Shown here: piece by piece, positions 34,276 to 42,507 of the stretch
How the letters are laid out: each line of letters opens with the position of its first letter
Numbering within the stretch: the first letter of the stretch is position 1
Assembly (NCBI RefSeq): GCF_013408335.1
Contig: NZ_JACBZR010000001.1
Location: 5,977,501 to 6,041,500 of the forward strand
Origin: Nocardioides panzhihuensis
GTDB lineage: Bacteria; Actinomycetota; Actinomycetes; Propionibacteriales; Nocardioidaceae
DNA length: 64,000 nt
Direction: 5' to 3'
The notes under the pieces: model-generated
Seen by the model: only the letters and a program-made list of their open reading frames with translations
Told to the model about the DNA's origin: nothing
Databases searched by the model: none
Made by a program: the position numbers and the translations under genes

Positions 34276-36275
34276 CTATCGACCAACTCGACGCGTACGC
34301 CGAACGCCTCGGCCGCGAGGTCCTCGAAAAGGTTGAGGCCGAGGGCGGGGCGTTGCGCGACGCCTTTGCCGCCCGCGTTCTCGACATGCTTGAGGAAGGC
34401 GGTTACATCGCCAATCACACTATCGCCTGGTACGACTCACGCCGTGGCACGAGACTCCACGGCTTTGGGTACGCCGACGACAACACCGTCCTCGAGCTGT
34501 ATACGACGATCTTCGAGTACGAACGCCCCACCCTCAACAAGACCGAGATCGAGCGGACCCTCCGCCAGGCCGTCGCATTCCTGGGCCAGATCGACTCGAT
34601 CAGAGCGGCAAGTGATCCACACACCGCGATCCACCAGATGTGCGACGGGGTTCAGCGGATCCTCCGCAATCCCGACGGCGTCGACAAGATCAAGGTCTTC
34701 CTCCTAACCAACCGTCAGAGCGGCGCTCGATCGATGTCGACTGGAGGCGACTTCGAGGGCATCCCGATCGAGTACCACCTCTGGGACCTGCCGAAGCTCG
34801 AACGACAGGAGTCCTCCGGTGACCTCGGTGAGCCCATCACCGTCGAGTTCGACCCGCCACTGCGATGCCTGTCGGCGCAAACTGGCGACTCACACTCGGT
34901 CGTGCTCGCCGTCGTACCCGGCCGCAGGCTGGCCGAGCTCTATGACGAGTACCGGACGCGGCTGCTCCAGCTCAATGTGCGTGCTTTCCTCCAGGTGAGG
35001 GGCAAGGTCAACAAAGGCATCCGCGTTACCGCGCTCGACGAGCCGGAGTGGTTCCTGGCGTACAACAACGGCATCACGGCGACCGCGTCCGAGGCCGACT
35101 TCATCCACGACGATGCCGGCGTGAGGGTCGCGATCCGCAGTCTCACCGGCGTGCAGATCGTCAACGGCGGTCAGACGACGGCCACGCTGCATCACGTCTT
35201 CAAGCGGGACAAGAGCGAGCTCGCCGGCATCGACGTGCAGATGAAGCTCACCCTGGTCGACCCGGACGCGCTGGACACGGTCGTCCCGCGTATCTCGGAG
35301 TACTCCAACAGCCAAAACAAGGTCGGACAGGTCGATTTCTCCTCAAACGACCGCTTCCACGTCGACTTCGAGAAGGTGAGCCGTACCGTCTGGGCTCCAC
35401 CCCATCCCGGAGCTCTTCATCAGACGCGGTGGTTCTACGTCCGGACTCGGGGCTCCTACGAGGCTGAGCTCGACAAGCATCTCACCACCGCGACGAGGAA
35501 GCGGTTCCGCGAACAGAACCCGAAGAACCAGGCGTTCACGAAGACCGACCTGGCGAAGTACGTCAACGCCTGGTCGGGGCTGCCGCATCTCGTCAGCAGG
35601 GGTGCGCAGAAGAACTTTGCGGAGTTCCAGGCGAGGATCACCGAGCAGGCTCCACGAATCGACGACGTCTACTGCAGGCGCGTGGTCGCCCTCAAGATCC
35701 TCTTCCACGCCGTCGACGGTGTCGCACGTGAACTGGGAGCCGGGAGCAACAAGTCTGCCATCACGGCCTACACCTTCGCACTTCTCTGCCGTGCCACCGA
35801 TCACCGTATCGACCTCGACCGCATCTGGCGTGAGCAGCGCATCACCGATGTCTTGCGCGACTCGATCACCGAACTCTGCGGACGGGTCATGAAGGTGGTG
35901 ATCAGGGAGGGCGTTCACGTGATCGAGTGGGCGAAGAAGGAGGACTGTTGGACAGAGGTCTCCCAGATCGTCTGGGATACACCCGAGTCCCTGGGCTCCG
36001 AACTGCGTTCCACCTCGCTGGAACTCAACCGCAGCGACGTGGCCGCGTTCGAGGAGCAGACGAGTCGATTCAACGAGATCGACCCCGAGACCTGGGACGC
36101 CGTGCTCGAGTGGGCACAGGAGGCGGGCCGTCTGGAACCGCACGAGCAGCAAACCGTCGCAGCGGCCCGGACCGCGGTGGATCTCGGCGAGCCCCTCGCG
36201 CCGGCCAAACTGCGGCGGGTCCTCGACGTCTACGAACGAGCGCTGGAGGCCGGCTTCGCGGTCTCCGTCGAGTGA
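34272..36275 (+). CDS. AIPR-family abortive-phage-resistance protein
   Basis: A 667-residue AIPR protein. The family core is visible: LQLNVRAFLQVRGKVNKGIR, FLAYNNGITATASE and GVQIVNGGQTTATLHHV, then ISEYSNSQNKVGQVDFSSN. The GTG at 34272 overlaps the stop of the nuclease gene (GTGA) and has GAGAAGG 7 nt upstream; a GTG at 34263 is too close to that site. The biochemical role of AIPR proteins is not settled. They occur with DNA methyltransferases and Z1 proteins in phage defence. It is the last gene of the operon and ends 10 nt before the convergent methyltransferase gene. Confidence 0.9.
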   Translation: MTIDQLDAYAERLGREVLEKVEAEGGALRDAFAARVLDMLEEGGYIANHTIAWYDSRRGTRLHGFGYADDNTVLELYTTIFEYERPTLNKTEIERTLRQAVAFLGQIDSIRAASDPHTAIHQMCDGVQRILRNPDGVDKIKVFLLTNRQSGARSMSTGGDFEGIPIEYHLWDLPKLERQESSGDLGEPITVEFDPPLRCLSAQTGDSHSVVLAVVPGRRLAELYDEYRTRLLQLNVRAFLQVRGKVNKGIRVTALDEPEWFLAYNNGITATASEADFIHDDAGVRVAIRSLTGVQIVNGGQTTATLHHVFKRDKSELAGIDVQMKLTLVDPDALDTVVPRISEYSNSQNKVGQVDFSSNDRFHVDFEKVSRTVWAPPHPGALHQTRWFYVRTRGSYEAELDKHLTTATRKRFREQNPKNQAFTKTDLAKYVNAWSGLPHLVSRGAQKNFAEFQARITEQAPRIDDVYCRRVVALKILFHAVDGVARELGAGSNKSAITAYTFALLCRATDHRIDLDRIWREQRITDVLRDSITELCGRVMKVVIREGVHVIEWAKKEDCWTEVSQIVWDTPESLGSELRSTSLELNRSDVAAFEEQTSRFNEIDPETWDAVLEWAQEAGRLEPHEQQTVAAARTAVDLGEPLAPAKLRRVLDVYERALEAGFAVSVE

Positions 36276-36284
36276 CTGCTTCTC

Positions 36285-38201
36285 CTACAAGACGGACAGA
36301 AGTGTGCCGTCCGCGGCCTCGCGGCGAAGATCAGTGCCGTCCTGTGGTTCTCGGCACACGTTTGCCAGGGGACACTCTGCGCAGTTCGGATCCTCTGCGG
36401 TGCACAGCGTCCGGCCGATGACCTGAACCGCGGCGAGGCGCAGCGAAGCGTCCTCTTCCGCTCCCACCAGCCTCGACAGGTCTACGCGGCCCGTGGTCTG
36501 GCGGTTGGTTCGATCCGACTCGCTTCCAGCGACTCGGGCAGCGACCCGCAGGGTCGCCTGGTTCAGCACGAGCAGGTCGTCTTGGCCGAGCAACATCGTG
36601 AACACAGCCTCCTGCGCCGGCGCGAGTTCAAGAAGGCGCGCCAACTCGGCTCGCCGCTTCACGTTCCAGATGCCGGGGACGTCGATGGCCTGCGTCAAAC
36701 GGCCCAGCCGCTTGTACGCGGACCGGGTCGGTGCCTTGTGGAGGAGGTCGAGGTACCGGCCGGGGGTGATCCTCTTCCAACCCCTCACGAACTCCGCGAT
36801 GCTAGCCAGGTCCAACTCCCGGGTGCCTGCGAGCAGTGCGACGACGGCCGCTTGCACCGGGCCCATCTCTGGTGCGGGGTAGCTGTACCACTTCTCGCCA
36901 TCCCTATTAGCCCTCGCCCATTCGGCGAGCTCCTCCCTGACTTGGACCCACAGGGGTTCGACTCCGGGGACGTCATCCGACTCGAGGGGCTTGAGGGCGC
37001 TCGCCGCCGCACGGCCAAGTTGAGGCGGAACGGCATTGCCGATCTGACGGAATGCGTCGCTTCGTGTGCCGGCGAACCGGAAGCGGTCGGGGAAGGTCTG
37101 GACCCGGGCTGCCTCACGTACTGTGAGGGTCCGTGGCTCCTCGGGGTGGATGTACCAGTAGCCGTCCTTTGCGATATGCGCGGTGATGGTTCGGCTCAAG
37201 TCGCCATATCCAAGGCGCTTGTATTTATCGGTGAAGCTGTCGGCCCGATAGCGACGCTCGCTCTCGTCGAGGTCGCTGTAGAGCGTTGTGGAGGTCATGC
37301 GGTTGAAGGTCGCGTAGTCGTCCTCCCTGACCGCTCGGGTCATATGGTCGTGAACGACGCCGGGCTCGGCGCCATCACGCATCTCCTGCGCGAGCTCCGA
37401 CAGATCCTGTGACTCGTCGTAGGTCAACTCACGGTCGCCGATCAGTTCCCTCGGGCCGAAGTTGAATCCCGGGAGATCCGCGATCGCGTCTCGGAGCGTC
37501 GGCTGCGGACACTTCTCATCGGGCCAATCGAAGAAGTCTATGTCATTGCGGGCCAGCAGGATCAGGCGCTTGCGGTGCTGAGGGACACCGAAGTCGGAGG
37601 CGCTTGCGAGCCTGACCTCGGTGGCGTAGCCCATCTTCTCCAGCTTGTCCTGCAAGATCCTGATGACCGCGAAGTCATCGGCAAGCCCCATGTCCGGCAC
37701 GTTCTCCATCAGCACGGCACGGGGGCGCACCCTCGTCACGATGTCGAGGTAGGCCCGCCAGAGCTCCTTGCGGAGGTCATCAGGGTCGCGACCGTGGTTC
37801 AAGACGAGATCCCTGATTTTGTTGCGACCCGCCCGGCTGAAGGGCTGGCAGGGAGGACCGCCGGCGATCAGATCTATCTTGGCGTCCGAGAGGACCTGCA
37901 CAAGGTGATCCCGTACCTCAACCTCAGCGAGGTCGAGTCTCAGGCTTAGGCCCGGAAAGTTGCTGGCATGGGTCTCGACCGCGCGTTCGTCGAAGTCCAC
38001 TCCCGCGGCGATCGTCCAACCGGCGTCCTGGATACCGAGACTCAGTCCGCCGGCACCGGTGAACAAATCGACTGCTAGACGTTCGCCATCATGACGAGCG
38101 AGCCAGTCACCGAAGGTCTCGATCGTGCAGTGGTCATCGTTCAGAGGAAGTTGCAGACGGTCCGACTTCCGCAATGGAACCCCGTACCCGCCAGCCGCCA
38201 C
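36285..38201 (-). CDS. DNA cytosine-5 methyltransferase with endonuclease-III-like Fe-S tail
   Basis: A 638-residue protein. Residues 40-390 are a C5 methyltransferase: motif I DLFTGAGGLSLG (45-56), motif IV GGPPCQPFS with catalytic C118, ENV at 166-168, QHRKR and the closing RQIGNAVPP. The target sequence cannot be read off. Residues about 430-616 resemble the helical part of endonuclease III and end in C600-x6-C607-x2-C610-x5-C616, the exact spacing of its 4Fe-4S loop. The catalytic aspartate of the glycosylase appears replaced (VLNQATLRV) and the lysine is not evident, so this part probably only binds DNA. The GTG at 38201 has AGGAG 6 nt upstream. It should protect host DNA from the adjacent cassette and supply substrates for Vsr. 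A LexA-type box lies upstream. Confidence 0.88.
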   Translation of the reverse strand: MAAGGYGVPLRKSDRLQLPLNDDHCTIETFGDWLARHDGERLAVDLFTGAGGLSLGIQDAGWTIAAGVDFDERAVETHASNFPGLSLRLDLAEVEVRDHLVQVLSDAKIDLIAGGPPCQPFSRAGRNKIRDLVLNHGRDPDDLRKELWRAYLDIVTRVRPRAVLMENVPDMGLADDFAVIRILQDKLEKMGYATEVRLASASDFGVPQHRKRLILLARNDIDFFDWPDEKCPQPTLRDAIADLPGFNFGPRELIGDRELTYDESQDLSELAQEMRDGAEPGVVHDHMTRAVREDDYATFNRMTSTTLYSDLDESERRYRADSFTDKYKRLGYGDLSRTITAHIAKDGYWYIHPEEPRTLTVREAARVQTFPDRFRFAGTRSDAFRQIGNAVPPQLGRAAASALKPLESDDVPGVEPLWVQVREELAEWARANRDGEKWYSYPAPEMGPVQAAVVALLAGTRELDLASIAEFVRGWKRITPGRYLDLLHKAPTRSAYKRLGRLTQAIDVPGIWNVKRRAELARLLELAPAQEAVFTMLLGQDDLLVLNQATLRVAARVAGSESDRTNRQTTGRVDLSRLVGAEEDASLRLAAVQVIGRTLCTAEDPNCAECPLANVCREPQDGTDLRREAADGTLLSVL

Positions 38202-38435
38202 AATTGTCTCCTTGTTCTTTCCCGCTTCGAGCACCAGGAGATCACGTCGCCATGTTGTATGGCAATGACTCCTGAGCAGAACACGACAGAGGCGGCGCAA
38301 CAAGACCCGCTCTCGCGAACCGGCTCGCCTGAGTGTCAAACCCTAGCGCTCGGAGCGACATTGAGGGCATTCTTGGGTTGCGCTTCGCAATCATTGTCAC
38401 CGCGATCGCCGAAGGGCCTAGATCCAGACTTCCTG

Positions 38436-38456
38436 TCGAACACATGTTCAATTGTA
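38436..38456 (-). promoter_or_regulatory. LexA-type box and -10 upstream of the methyltransferase
   Basis: TCGAACACATGTTCAA (38436-38451) has both half-sites of the SOS palindrome with one mismatch. On the minus strand a TACAAT -10 hexamer lies directly upstream of it (38456-38451), so the box would cover the transcription start of a promoter reading into the methyltransferase with a leader of about 235 nt. The rest of 38202-38761 shows no convincing gene on either strand; it has mixed GC content and could include decayed sequence. Confidence 0.6.
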
Positions 38457-38761
38457 GGGGATTTTGTGGCCGCCCGGGAGGTTGTGATGTGAGAGTGTTG
38501 CCCGATCTGTGACAGGGGTTAGGGGCCGCCTGGATGACGGTTGGGTCATGGTGGTGTAGTCGACCGAGGTCGATCCGCCGAGTCTGGTATTGGCGTCGCC
38601 GGTGGTGGTGGGTCCGCTCGATCAGGTCACGATCGCGATCCGGAGCTCGAGATGGCCAATGTCTGCGATCGAGGACGTCTGAGCAAGGAGAAGAACGACG
38701 GCCACATCCTCGGCGGCTGGTTCGGCAGAGCAAGTTGTGCGGCATGGATCCGTCGTGCGGC

Positions 38762-39709
38762 TCAACTGGCCCGATGCTCAGCCCAATGCCGCGCGAGCCA
38801 CTCGACCTGCTGGCTGTGGAGCTGGACGCGCAGCTGCCGGTCGTGGAGGGCGGCGTACTGGGGATATGCCTCCAGCTGGTCCGAGACGTCGATGTTGAGG
38901 CTGCTCGGGTCGACCGCGAGTGAGCCGTCATCGAAGAGACGATGGACGTCCCGTCGGAGCATGAGGCCGCCGTGTTCGTGGTGAACACCAAGGTCGGCGT
39001 AGCTGTACAGATGTCCCGCCTCGAGCACCTTGCCGGGTGCGTCTCCGGTGAAGGCGCAGACTTCGCCCATCGAGTTGAGGAGATGCTCGCGAAACTTCCG
39101 CTGCCCCCTGCGAACCCGAACGATCTCCAATAGGTGACCTTGGGGAAAGAACAGGTCAGGGGTCCGATGTGCGACTCGGTCGATGGCGCGCTCGGCCCCG
39201 CGGGCCCTGAGCGCGTCCTGAAAAGCGTCCCAGCGAAGCTCTCGCATGCTGAGCTGACTGTCAGGGGAGGCGCAGAGTTTCCGGAGTTGCTCGCGCGGTA
39301 GCACGTTTTCGAGCGGGGTCCATGCTGCGTCGTGGCGGGATCGATACTCCGTGACGGTGATCTTCTCCGACGTAGGGAGGTCGAACTCGTGAGCGCACTG
39401 GGAACACTTGTAGAGCGGGCTCTTCGTCTTCCGTGCCTTGATCCCGGACTTCCCACAGTTCGGGCACTTGTAACGTAACTTGTCTTTGACCTCGGTCTCG
39501 ATGGTCTCGATCACCGAGAGGCCGAGAAGACGATGCTTGTCCCAGAGTGCGACCGGGTCGCCGACCTTGATTCTGGCGTGGTTCGGAACGGTGCTGTCCC
39601 ACGTGTAGTAGACGTCTGCTTGGTCGTCGTACCCCGAGTTGCCGCCGTGCTGTCGGTCATCGCCGACTGCCATGAGGAGCCACGCCGAGACATCCGGAAT
39701 GTCGACCAT
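38762..39709 (-). CDS. HNH endonuclease with N-terminal modified-base-reader-like domain and zinc ribbon
   Basis: A 315-residue protein. The first 75 residues (WLLMAVGDD, YYTWDSTVPNHARIKVGDPV and ALWDKHRLLGLSVIETIE) have the look of an EVE/PUA-type domain that reads modified DNA bases. A zinc ribbon follows with C82, C85, C102 and C105. The C-terminal part is an HNH nuclease: GEVCAFTGDAP, LEAGHLYSYAD and HEHGGLMLRRDVHRLFDDG. This is the plan of a type IV, modification-dependent restriction enzyme, which would cut phage DNA carrying modified bases. The reader assignment is tentative. The ATG at 39709 starts the conserved part; a start at 39769 would add 20 unlikely residues. It lies just outside the methyltransferase. 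Confidence 0.8.
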   Translation of the reverse strand: MVDIPDVSAWLLMAVGDDRQHGGNSGYDDQADVYYTWDSTVPNHARIKVGDPVALWDKHRLLGLSVIETIETEVKDKLRYKCPNCGKSGIKARKTKSPLYKCSQCAHEFDLPTSEKITVTEYRSRHDAAWTPLENVLPREQLRKLCASPDSQLSMRELRWDAFQDALRARGAERAIDRVAHRTPDLFFPQGHLLEIVRVRRGQRKFREHLLNSMGEVCAFTGDAPGKVLEAGHLYSYADLGVHHEHGGLMLRRDVHRLFDDGSLAVDPSSLNIDVSDQLEAYPQYAALHDRQLRVQLHSQQVEWLARHWAEHRAS

Positions 39710-39894
39710 GCTCGCCGCCGATCGATGTGTAGTTAGAGGTGATGGATCAAGCTTGGCACAGGACTTCACCGTGCGCGGGGGGACCGGTCAATCGGCAGGT
39801 TCGGAATGATCTGACGATTGAACGCTGGCGTCACGAGGCTTCGCCCTTTCTCGCTGGTCACGCCATCGGCACAGCAGTCCCATACGCTGACCTC

Positions 39895-40917
39895 ATGACC
39901 AGGGGGCCGCGCCGGGCGACGGTGAAGGATGTTGCGGCGCTTGCGGGGGTGTCGCCGAAGACGGTGTCGAACGTGATGACCGGGACGGTGTTCGTACGTC
40001 CCGACACCCGCGAGAAGGTGCTGGCGGCGGTGGAGGAGCTGCGGTTCGTACCGAACCTGAGCGCCCGGAGCCTGCGCAACGGGAGGACCGGGGTGATCGC
40101 GCTGGCGCTGCCGGATCTGGCGACGGCGTTCTCGGCGGACATGGTGCACCGGGTGGTGCAGGTGGCGCACGAGCGGGGGATGGTGGTGCTGATCGAGGAG
40201 ACGGCGGCGGAGCCGCAGCGGGAGTATGACCTCGTCTCCCGGGCCCGCGAGCATCAGATCGACGGGTTGATCCTCAATCCGATCCGCCTCAAGGACAGCA
40301 TCATCGTCCACGATGACCAGCTGCCTCCGGTGGTGCTCATCGGGGAGGTCGAGCAGCACAAGGTCGATCGGGTGCTGATCGACAGCCGGCAGGCCGGGTA
40401 CGAGGTGACGGCTCACCTGCTCGAGCGGGGCGCGAAGCGCGTGGCGGCCGTGGGTGGGGAGACGGGGGCCGCGGACGCGACGGCGACCAGCATCCAGCGG
40501 CTCGACGGGTATAACCGCGCGCTGCGCGACCACGGGATCGCGCCGGACCCGGCGCTGGAGGTGTACGTCGAGGAGTGGTCGATGGTGGGTGGCGCGGAGG
40601 CGGCCGAGGAGCTGCTGGGCCGGGATACCGGCTTCGACGCGATCATGGCGTTCACCGACTCGATCGCCTTCGGCGCGATGCACGTGCTCCAGGAGCACGG
40701 GCTGTCGGTGCCCGGCGATGTCCTGATCAGTGGGTTCGACGACGTCGAGCACGCCCGCTTCATGAACCCGTCGCTGACCACCGTCGCCCTGGACCGTCGT
40801 GCGTTCGCCGAGGCTGCGGTCGACCTGCTGATGACCCGGATCGAGGACCGGGCGACTCCGCCTCGCGCGGTCGCGATCCCTCACGAGCTCGTGATCCGGG
40901 GGAGTACGACGCGGTAG
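39895..40917 (+). CDS. LacI-family repressor of the arabinoside operon
   Basis: A 340-residue LacI/GalR regulator. The helix-turn-helix with hinge is at 1-60: ATVKDVAALAGVSPKTVSNV, then FVPNLSARSLRNGRTG. A periplasmic-binding-protein-like sensor follows, ending DVLISGFDDVEHARF and LTTVALDRRAFAEAAVDLLM. The ATG at 39895 begins the HTH; further upstream there is open frame without similarity. It is followed by the binding-protein, permease and GH51 genes in the same orientation, and a palindromic operator lies between. It most likely responds to L-arabinose or arabino-oligosaccharides. Confidence 0.9.
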   Translation: MTRGPRRATVKDVAALAGVSPKTVSNVMTGTVFVRPDTREKVLAAVEELRFVPNLSARSLRNGRTGVIALALPDLATAFSADMVHRVVQVAHERGMVVLIEETAAEPQREYDLVSRAREHQIDGLILNPIRLKDSIIVHDDQLPPVVLIGEVEQHKVDRVLIDSRQAGYEVTAHLLERGAKRVAAVGGETGAADATATSIQRLDGYNRALRDHGIAPDPALEVYVEEWSMVGGAEAAEELLGRDTGFDAIMAFTDSIAFGAMHVLQEHGLSVPGDVLISGFDDVEHARFMNPSLTTVALDRRAFAEAAVDLLMTRIEDRATPPRAVAIPHELVIRGSTTR

Positions 40918-40962
40918 CGGTCCGAGCGGCAGCACGGAGAGTAAATCTTGGTGGGAAGCCTC

Positions 40963-40991
40963 TTGTCAGGCTCATTACATCGATGTAAAAG
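40963..40991 (+). promoter_or_regulatory. Promoter with LacI-type operator
   Basis: The perfect 14-bp palindrome TTACATCGATGTAA (40975-40988), with the central CG typical of LacI-family operators, lies in the spacer of a probable promoter: TTGTCA (40963-40968), 17 bp, TAAAAG (40986-40991). Binding of the repressor would block RNA polymerase on the transport operon. Confidence 0.72.
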
Positions 40992-41020
40992 TGTGCGGTG
41001 TAATCCACGTCACACCGAAG

Positions 41021-41118
41021 ACGACTGTGTTGGTCTCGACACGCCTTCGCCTAGCGGCTCCGGCGGCTCGACCGACGGAGCCGAACATGACTACCGACGA
41101 CTCTGTTGGTCTCGACCG
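41021..41118. repeat. Direct repeats of the GTTGGTCTCGAC family in the operon leader
   Basis: ACGACTGTGTTGGTCTCGAC (41021-41040) recurs as CGACTCTGTTGGTCTCGAC ending at 41116. Between them are GC palindromic pieces (CGGCTCCGGCGG, CGACGGAGCCG). The same GTTGGTCTCGAC core is part of the composite element at 21702-21826. The element lies in the untranslated leader before the binding-protein gene. Confidence 0.6.
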
Positions 41119-41154
41119 ACGACGTCGACCCGAGATCTGAGACAAGGAGACGCG

Positions 41155-42507
41155 ATGGCAGGTCGATCCCCCACGATGCTTTCCAGACGCGGGCTGCTCA
41201 CCGGAGCAGCCGCGATCGGTGGCACAGCGGCGCTGTCGGGCGGGCTCTCGGCCTGCGGCACGGCCGCAGTCGCCAACCCCGACACGCTCCAGTTCTGGAC
41301 CCTGCTCAGCGGCGGCGACGGCGGCACCATGGCCGACATGCTCGCCAAGGTGACCGGTTCCGGCGCTGCGTACGACGTCAAGACGACCACCCTGGTCTGG
41401 GGTGAGCCCTACTACACGAAGCTCGCGATGGCGGCGACCGGCGGGCGTCCGCCCGACGTGGCGATCATGCACGCGTCTCGAGTCCCTGGGTACGCACCGG
41501 GCGGACTGCTCGACACCTGGGACATCGACCGTCTCGCCGAGCTCGGGGTCAGCGAGGACACCTTCCCCGAGGAGATCTGGAAGAAGGGCATGATGGGCGA
41601 GGAGCTGTTCGCGGTCGCTCTCGACGCCCACCCCACGGTGATGATGTTCAACACCGACATCTGCGACAAGGCCGGCGTCCTGGAGAGCGACGGCAAGCTG
41701 CGCGCCACGACCTTGCCCGAGGAGTTCGTCGACCTGCTCGGGCAGCTGGGCGGCCAGACGAAGGGCGGTCACCCGTTGTCGTACGGCTATCTGGGTGACG
41801 GTGCGCAGATGTTCCGCCTCTTCTACACCTTCTACACGCAGCACGGCGCGGCGATGACGTTCCCCGAGGGTGGCGAGGCCGAGATCGACGACGCCATCGC
41901 CATCGAGTCGCTGGAGCTGATGCAGCGGCTGCTCGACGGCAAGCTCGCCGCCCAGCGCAGCGACTACGCCAGCGCGATCGCCGAGTTCGCGACCGGGCGG
42001 AGCGCGATGCTGCTCACCGGCGTGTGGGAGCTGCGCACGATGGTCGAGACCGGCATGAGCTTCGACATGTCCGCGATCCCGACGCTCTACGGCACCCCGT
42101 CGACCTTCGCCGACTCGCACGCCTTCGTCCTTCCTCACCAGAACGAGCCTGATGAGCGTCGGCGCGACCTGACCTACCAGTTCGTGGCCGACCTGCTCAA
42201 GGGCTCCTACGACTGGGCCACCGCCGGCCACATCCCCGCCTATCTCCCGGTGACCGAGAGCCCCGACTACGCGAAGCTGACGCCGCAGTCGCACTACGCA
42301 GAGGTCGCCCAGCAGGTCAGCTACGAGCCCGAGGCCTGGTTCACCGGGTCGGGCTCCAACTTCCAGTCGGAGTTCGGGGCCGCGGTCCAGCCGGCGCTGA
42401 TGACCGGGAAGGACGCGGCCGGCGCCGTCGACGCCTTCCGGGCCAGGGTGAACCGGCTGCTGAAGACGACGAACCCGGTCGATCCCGATGGGACGTGGAA
42501 GCCATGA
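41155..42507 (+). CDS. ABC sugar-binding lipoprotein (family 1 solute-binding)
   Basis: A 450-residue binding protein of a carbohydrate ABC importer. The signal has twin arginines (SRRGLLTGAAAIGG, Tat-like) and a lipobox LSACGT with cysteine at about residue 38. The mature part follows the family 1 solute-binding fold (LQFWTLLSGGDGGTMADMLA near the start, FATGRSAMLLTGVWELRT in the middle). The ATG at 41155 has AAGGAG 5 nt upstream. Its stop overlaps the start of the first permease (ATGA). With the GH51 gene in the operon, the ligand is likely arabinose-containing oligosaccharides. Confidence 0.92.
   Translation: MAGRSPTMLSRRGLLTGAAAIGGTAALSGGLSACGTAAVANPDTLQFWTLLSGGDGGTMADMLAKVTGSGAAYDVKTTTLVWGEPYYTKLAMAATGGRPPDVAIMHASRVPGYAPGGLLDTWDIDRLAELGVSEDTFPEEIWKKGMMGEELFAVALDAHPTVMMFNTDICDKAGVLESDGKLRATTLPEEFVDLLGQLGGQTKGGHPLSYGYLGDGAQMFRLFYTFYTQHGAAMTFPEGGEAEIDDAIAIESLELMQRLLDGKLAAQRSDYASAIAEFATGRSAMLLTGVWELRTMVETGMSFDMSAIPTLYGTPSTFADSHAFVLPHQNEPDERRRDLTYQFVADLLKGSYDWATAGHIPAYLPVTESPDYAKLTPQSHYAEVAQQVSYEPEAWFTGSGSNFQSEFGAAVQPALMTGKDAAGAVDAFRARVNRLLKTTNPVDPDGTWKP

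Noticed and set aside
38242..39456. A 404-codon open frame on the minus strand overlapping the HNH gene
   Set aside because: It reads as Ser/Arg/Thr-rich sequence without motifs, while the overlapping frame has a zinc ribbon and HNH nuclease; there is no ribosome binding site.
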